A stretch of 26,247 bases of DNA from assembly GCA_003339415.1 (NCBI GenBank), contig PDHQ01000083.1, positions 1 to 26,247 of the forward strand, read 5' to 3'. Positions 21,966 to 26,247 of this stretch are shown piece after piece (position 1 is the first letter of the stretch; each line of letters begins with the position of its first letter). This stretch comes from Ophiocordyceps camponoti-saundersi (nom. inval.). Taxonomy: Eukaryota > Ascomycota > Sordariomycetes > Hypocreales > Ophiocordycipitaceae. Made by a program: the position numbers and the translations under genes. The notes beneath the pieces were generated by a model. The model saw nothing but the letters and a program-made list of their open reading frames with translations, was not told where the DNA came from and made no database searches.

Positions 21966-24165
21966 ATCTCCATCCTTCTCTCAAGCCCCAACCCTTTACC
22001 CCCTCCCGGACCTCCCCTCCGACGGGCCTCCCCTCCCCTCCCCCCCAAATCCCCGCTTCTGGGGCACCAACTCAACCATGATCCTTGCCTTTCCATTCGC
22101 CGGCGATTGGTCGAGCAATGTGCATGCCGCGTCGCACAAGCACTGTATACTATTCAGTATCTAATGAGGCATTCGGCAGCTGATCCTCGGCGACGCCAAG
22201 CTGCTTCTCCTCCAGCCGGTTCTATTTCTACTGCGCGCCTCTCATCATCTCCTCGCCGTCACGCGCTCGCTGTCGTCGGAGCCGGCGCCCGTCTGCCTGA
22301 AGCCCGTATCCTTCGCGACCGTGCCGCCCGTCTCTCGCCCTCTCGCCATGGCTCTGGCCGACGAGACAACGCGGGTCGTCGCTCAGTTTGACTTCTCCGA
22401 TGCCGACGTAAACCGACATGTCGGCGAATTTCTACAACAGATGAGTAAGTGTCTTTTTTTTGCCATGATTCGCGCGCCGGTACTTACCATACATCCTTTA
22501 GACGACGGGCTGGAGAGGGAGGACACCAGCATCAGCCAGATACCTACATACGTTACCGGCGTCCCGAATGGCACAGAAAAAGTGAGCGTCTTCCCTGTTT
22601 TTGACCTTGCCAACGGACGCTGACCATGGGTTGAAAAAGGGTCTCTACCTGGCTGTTGACCTGGGCGGCACAAACTTCCGCGTCTGCTCCATCACGCTCA
22701 ACGGTGACACCACTTTCAACCTCACCTACAACAAGGTTGCCATCCCGAAACAGCTGATGGTGGCCGATACCGCCAGGGAACTGTTCGCCTTCCTGGCCAA
22801 ACAGATCGAGCTCTTTCTCAGAGAGCACCACGCCGAACACTTTGAGAGTCACGTGCGTCGTCGCAACACGTCCAGCACACCCCTGGGCTATCGCGACGAG
22901 CATATTTTCCGCCTCGGCTTCACCTTTAGCTTCCCCGTCAAGCAGCTCGGCATCAACAAGGGACGGCTTATAAGGTGGACCAAGGGCTTCGACATTCCGG
23001 ACGCCGTGGGCAAAGACGTATGCGCCCTGCTTCAGCAAGAAATTGACCTGCTGCGCCTCCCCGTCAAAGTTGCAGCGCTCGTAAATGACACCGTGGGCAC
23101 GCTCATGGCGCGCTCCTATACGTCCGACGGAAAGCACCGATCCATCCTCGGCGGCATCTTCGGCACCGGCACCAACGGCGCCTACATCGAGAAGACGAGC
23201 AATATCAAGAAGCGAATCGAGGGCGAGTATGATCGATCGACGGGGGAAATGGTCGTCAACACTGAATGGGGCTCGTTCGACAACCAGCTCAACGTGTTAC
23301 CGACGACGCCGTGGGACAAGACGCTTGACATGCAGAGCGTGAACCCGGGATTCCAGATGTTCGAGAAGCGCGTGTCGGGCATGTTCCTGGGCGAGATTGT
23401 CCGGTTGGCGATGCTCGACATGATGAAGAACGAGGCCACCTCCCTGTTCAAGGACCTCAACTCGAGTTTCAACGACTGGGGCACAACGACGAGCATCAGC
23501 CCGCAATCGGGCATGCTCAAGCCCTGGGGCCTCGACAGCGCCATCATGTCGGTGGCCGCGTCGGACAACAGTCCCGAACTGTCGACGCTACGTCAGGAGC
23601 TCGAGAACGTGCTTCAGGTATACAACCCGTCGCTGGAGGACGCGCAGGCCTTCAAGGCTGTGTGCAACGCCGTAGCCCGTCGCGCGGCGAGGCTTTCGGC
23701 CGTGGCCATTGGCGCCGTGGCGCTCAAGTCGGGCAAGATTGAGGACCCGAACGAGGAGGTGCTCGACATCGGCGTCGACGGCAGCCTCGTCGAGCATTAT
23801 CCGTTTTTCCGGGATATGATATACGAGGCGCTGCTCGCTGTGGATGGGATCGGGCCGAAGGGCGTCAAGAAGATTCGCATTGGCATCGCCAAGGATGGCA
23901 GCGGCGTCGGGGCGGCGCTCATTGCCCTTGTTGCGCAGCGGATGGAGAAGCCGGGTGATTTCCTGGCGGATCTGAGGATGGACATTCGGCGTAGCATGGA
24001 CGCCATGGCCCAGGCTGGTGAGTTTCCTTTCCTATCCAGAGATGGTGGAAACAGTACTGACGCGGCGCAGAAGAGGAGTCGAGGCAGACCAGGATGGCTT
24101 ACGTTGCGGCTGCAGTCCTCGGGTTTGCAGCCGTGGCAGCCATATGGTGGAACAGACAACGATAG
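21755..24165 (+). CDS. Membrane-anchored hexokinase family protein (HxkC/XprF-like); 5' end unresolved
   Basis: Resolved exons are about 21755-21874, 22180-22444, 22502-22581, 22640-24017 and 24071-24165 (645 codons plus stop). The core has intact hexokinase motifs: phosphate-1 LAVDLGGTNFRV, sugar-binding LGFTFSFPVKQLGINKG and WTKGF, the catalytic Asp in ALVNDTVGTLMA, IFGTGTNGAY, and NTEWGSFD followed by FEKRVSGMFLGE. Unlike cytosolic hexokinases, exons 1-2 encode two hydrophobic stretches (LLSAVVLAAATT-LILG and LLLLQPVLFLL), and the last exon encodes a C-terminal membrane segment (MAYVAAAVLGFAAVAAIWW) with a short basic end. This layout fits the Aspergillus HxkC/XprF group, atypical hexokinases linked to mitochondria and protease regulation. 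The initiator ATG is not in frame at hand and probably lies in an upstream exon. Intron 1 (305 nt) carries a long CT repeat. Confidence 0.88.
21914..21961. repeat. (CT)n microsatellite in hexokinase intron 1
   Basis: About 24 CT dinucleotides in a row lie inside the 305-nt first resolved intron, between the donor at 21875 and the acceptor at 22179. Confidence 0.9.
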
Positions 24166-24489
24166 GACGAGAATGCTTGAATTTGTATTTTTCCCGCGTC
24201 AGTTGGTGCGTGCTTGTAACATTTGTATATTGATAGCAGTGGCATTGGTGACGACAGCAGCGGGATTGAAACCGTCGACGACTTCTTTGCCGCTGAGACG
24301 GTGCTTGATTCTATAAAGAGACATGCAGCCCATCATCTTATCTATGCTAGAAAACCCCCATGTCCGTCTACACCAAGGTGTTGATCGCTCCTCTATGTCT
24401 CCGTTTTCCAATGAAGCCCCCCATGCCAATGACAAAGCCTAACGCTCAAAAGCAAGATGAAACAGAGAAAATCTACCCGATCAGTTGTG
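24166..24489. other. Intergenic between convergent genes
   Basis: This interval holds the 3' regions of the hexokinase (+) and the acetyltransferase (-). No gene is recognised. Confidence 0.6.
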
Positions 24490-25542
24490 TCAGCTACCGA
24501 AGGCGGCAGCGGGGTACGACCGGTCCCTCTTCTTCCTCATGGCCGAGCTGCTCCTCGATCCGGCGCGGGAGGCCGGATCGCTACCGGGCTTGGCGAGAAA
24601 GCCCGGAGCCATGTCAGCTGGCAGGTCGTTCCACTCCATGTCGGGTCGCTGATTCTGATAGGACTGGGCGACGGCGGAGGAGGGCAGGACGGGGGTGCTG
24701 GCGCTGGTTCGGGATGGCGGAGGCCGGGAGGCGGGAAGATTGGCGATGGCGGCGGCGGCGGCGGTGGCGGCGTCTTCGTCACTTTGGGGTAGAGGACTTT
24801 GTTCGAGGGAGAGCCGACGATGGACGAGCCAAGCCGAATCCGGGCGCAGCTTAAGGTAGTAGCCAGCGATGGGCTGGTGGCGACGATCAAAGCCGCGGGA
24901 TTCGTACCAACGCAGACCGTCTTCGTTGTCGGTCCAGACGTGGGCGGTGACGGAGCGGACGTCGAGAGCGGCATCGGACGTTGCCGTAGCGATGACGTGA
25001 TCCAGAGCGGCGGCCATCAGGCCCTTTCCGCGATAGGGAGCGAGGAGACATAGAGACTGGATGTACAGCCTCTGCGCAAGATGATGTTCGTCGTCCGACT
25101 CTAGACGGCAGACGACGCCTCCGACGACCTTGGCCTCCTCGCCATCATGGGCCCAGGTGATGACACGGGAGAAGCGACCCGATTGGGCGCGGCAGACGGC
25201 TCGGGCGTAGAAGGAATCCGGATAGCTGACGGGCAGAAGCAGGGCGTTGATGCGACGCAGCGCGGCCGTATCCGCGGCGGAGACGGGTCGGACGCCGGCT
25301 TCGGTCGGTAGGTTGGTGGGTGGTGGAGGGAGTGGCGCGTCGGCGCTGGGCGTCGGTAAAGGAGACGATGGGGTGGGAGTGACGATGGAGGATGTCTGCG
25401 GTGGTGGTGGTGGAGGAGGAGGCGCTTGTCCTGCGCGTGACGGCGGTGGAGGAGCGACGACGACGCAGGGGGCGGATTTGGTTGGGAAAAAGGAGCGTAT
25501 CGACAGCTGGGCCGCGGGGAGTTTAGTTGTTGGTAGGGACAT
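24490..25542 (-). CDS. Naa50-like GNAT acetyltransferase with N-terminal PIP box
   Basis: This intronless gene encodes 350 aa. Residues about 81-243 form a GNAT fold most like Naa50/San N-terminal acetyltransferases: LLLPVSYPDSFY (101-112) matches the conserved substrate-side motif, and RLYIQSLCLLAPYRGKGLM (158-176) is the beta4/acetyl-CoA-binding loop, followed by HVWTDNEDGLRWYESRGF. The loop is R-G-K-G-L-M, with Met where Gly or Ala is usual in RxxGxG/A. Residues 12-19, QLSIRSFF, exactly fit the PCNA-interacting consensus Q-x-x-[ILM]-x-x-F-F and are followed by PTK. A Pro-rich linker (about 30-80) and a long disordered Ser/Pro tail flank the domain. Animal San/Naa50 supports sister-chromatid cohesion, and the Eco1 acetyltransferase carries a PIP box, so a replication-linked role is plausible inference. 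Confidence 0.82.
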   Translation of the reverse strand: MSLPTTKLPAAQLSIRSFFPTKSAPCVVVAPPPPSRAGQAPPPPPPPPQTSSIVTPTPSSPLPTPSADAPLPPPPTNLPTEAGVRPVSAADTAALRRINALLLPVSYPDSFYARAVCRAQSGRFSRVITWAHDGEEAKVVGGVVCRLESDDEHHLAQRLYIQSLCLLAPYRGKGLMAAALDHVIATATSDAALDVRSVTAHVWTDNEDGLRWYESRGFDRRHQPIAGYYLKLRPDSAWLVHRRLSLEQSPLPQSDEDAATAAAAAIANLPASRPPPSRTSASTPVLPSSAVAQSYQNQRPDMEWNDLPADMAPGFLAKPGSDPASRAGSRSSSAMRKKRDRSYPAAAFGS

Positions 25543-26247
25543 GGCGAGTAGAGGAGTAGAGGAGTAGTAGGGAAGAGGGGGGTTGTTTGTACGTAAGTGA
25601 GTGAGTGAGTGAGTAAGTTAGACGAGGATAAAGAGTGAATGACGGATGACGGCACGGAATAGGGACGAAGGCAAGTTTTATGTATGCTTGTGTATCCCGT
25701 GCATAGCATGCATGCATACGGAGTGAGTATCTGAAGGTAGGTATGGAGGTATTAAGTTAAGGCAAAGATGCGCCATGATTTATGATGGAGGCGCAAACGG
25801 TTTTTGAATCGTGTCCGTTGCCTTAGTAATGGACGCATCCATCTAGGGGGATTTGGTTGGTAGGTATGCTGGGGCAGGCTTTCAATGGCTGCAAGCGCTC
25901 CATCGACGCATAATAGCGTGAATCTATGTACATATGTATGTATGTATTCTATGCCACTCTTTTGTTGCCGTTTCACTCTCGTCTCTGGGTTTAATTGATT
26001 GATCCTCTGCATGTTGTGTGTACGAATAGTATGCTGGTATGTATATAAAGGGGGAAGACGATGAATGAGGCTTTGTATGTAATTAGACGAGGCTGAAAGA
26101 GCGAGAGAGAGACAGAGCTGAAGGGGGGGGGGGGGGGGGGGGACAGGGGGGGGGAGGGGAGGGGGATTTTTTCGGGGGGGGGGGGGGGGGGAAGCAGTCG
26201 CCTTCTTAGTAAGGCAACCACTCATCTTTTCCTATTCTCCTACCGTT
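25543..26247. other. Intergenic, promoter side of the acetyltransferase, with simple repeats
   Basis: This is the upstream region of the minus-strand acetyltransferase. It contains a GTGA run near 25596-25612, TATG repeats near 25925-25946 and two long G-homopolymers near the end. No coding sequence is recognised. Confidence 0.55.
26123..26191 (+). repeat. Poly-G tracts, G-quadruplex-prone
   Basis: A run of about 20 G (26123-26142), an interrupted G-rich stretch, and another run of about 18 G (26174-26191) lie on the plus strand. Run lengths may be affected by sequencing error. Such tracts can fold into G-quadruplexes. Confidence 0.8.

Noticed and set aside
24360..24854. Arg-rich plus-strand open frame
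   Set aside because: It is antisense to the acetyltransferase C-terminal coding region, and its composition is a by-product of that gene.
25101..25709. Long Pro/Ser/His-rich open frame on the minus strand
   Set aside because: It is a frame-shifted shadow of the acetyltransferase N-terminus and its 5' leader, produced by C-rich repeats.

Overview
This is nuclear DNA from a filamentous ascomycete, most likely a Sordariomycete. The reasons are short introns (mostly 53-99 nt) with CTRAY-type branch points, a family content typical of such fungi, and an AT-rich block carrying a strong repeat-induced point mutation (RIP) signature. Genus and species cannot be read from the window.

Layout. Bases 1 to about 4372 are a gene-free, RIP-mutated block. 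It contains a cluster of TCAC/GTGA palindromes (about 682-828) and one structurally complete but short LTR retrotransposon (2250-4026) with 210-bp LTRs, a 5-bp target duplication and a decayed gag-type zinc knuckle. The transition to normal sequence is sharp. From about 5.0 kb onward there is a gene-dense housekeeping region: biotin-protein ligase (+), PAM16 (-), an SmgGDS-like armadillo protein (+), ribosomal protein eL13 (-), a COX14-domain-like cytochrome oxidase assembly protein (+), DAHP synthase (-), a small one-pass membrane protein (+), an MFSD5-type molybdate-anion transporter (+), a membrane-anchored hexokinase (+) and a Naa50-like GNAT acetyltransferase (-). There is no operon logic. 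The genes are unrelated housekeeping functions (biotinylation, mitochondrial import, respiration, translation, aromatic amino acid synthesis, sugar phosphorylation) with divergent or convergent neighbours.

All gene models were assembled by hand from open frames, splice signals and family conservation. I resolved nine multi-exon models. The extreme 5' exon of the hexokinase is unresolved, and the small membrane protein has two possible splice forms.

Most notable observations: four or five of about twenty introns appear to be GC-AG rather than GT-AG; the Naa50-like acetyltransferase begins with a canonical PCNA-interacting (PIP) box; the hexokinase has hydrophobic segments at both ends; two genes have a first coding exon consisting only of ATG; the RIP block holds a gag-only LTR element and a palindrome cluster that escaped CpA loss. 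I found no tRNA, rRNA or CRISPR, and no secondary-metabolite cluster.
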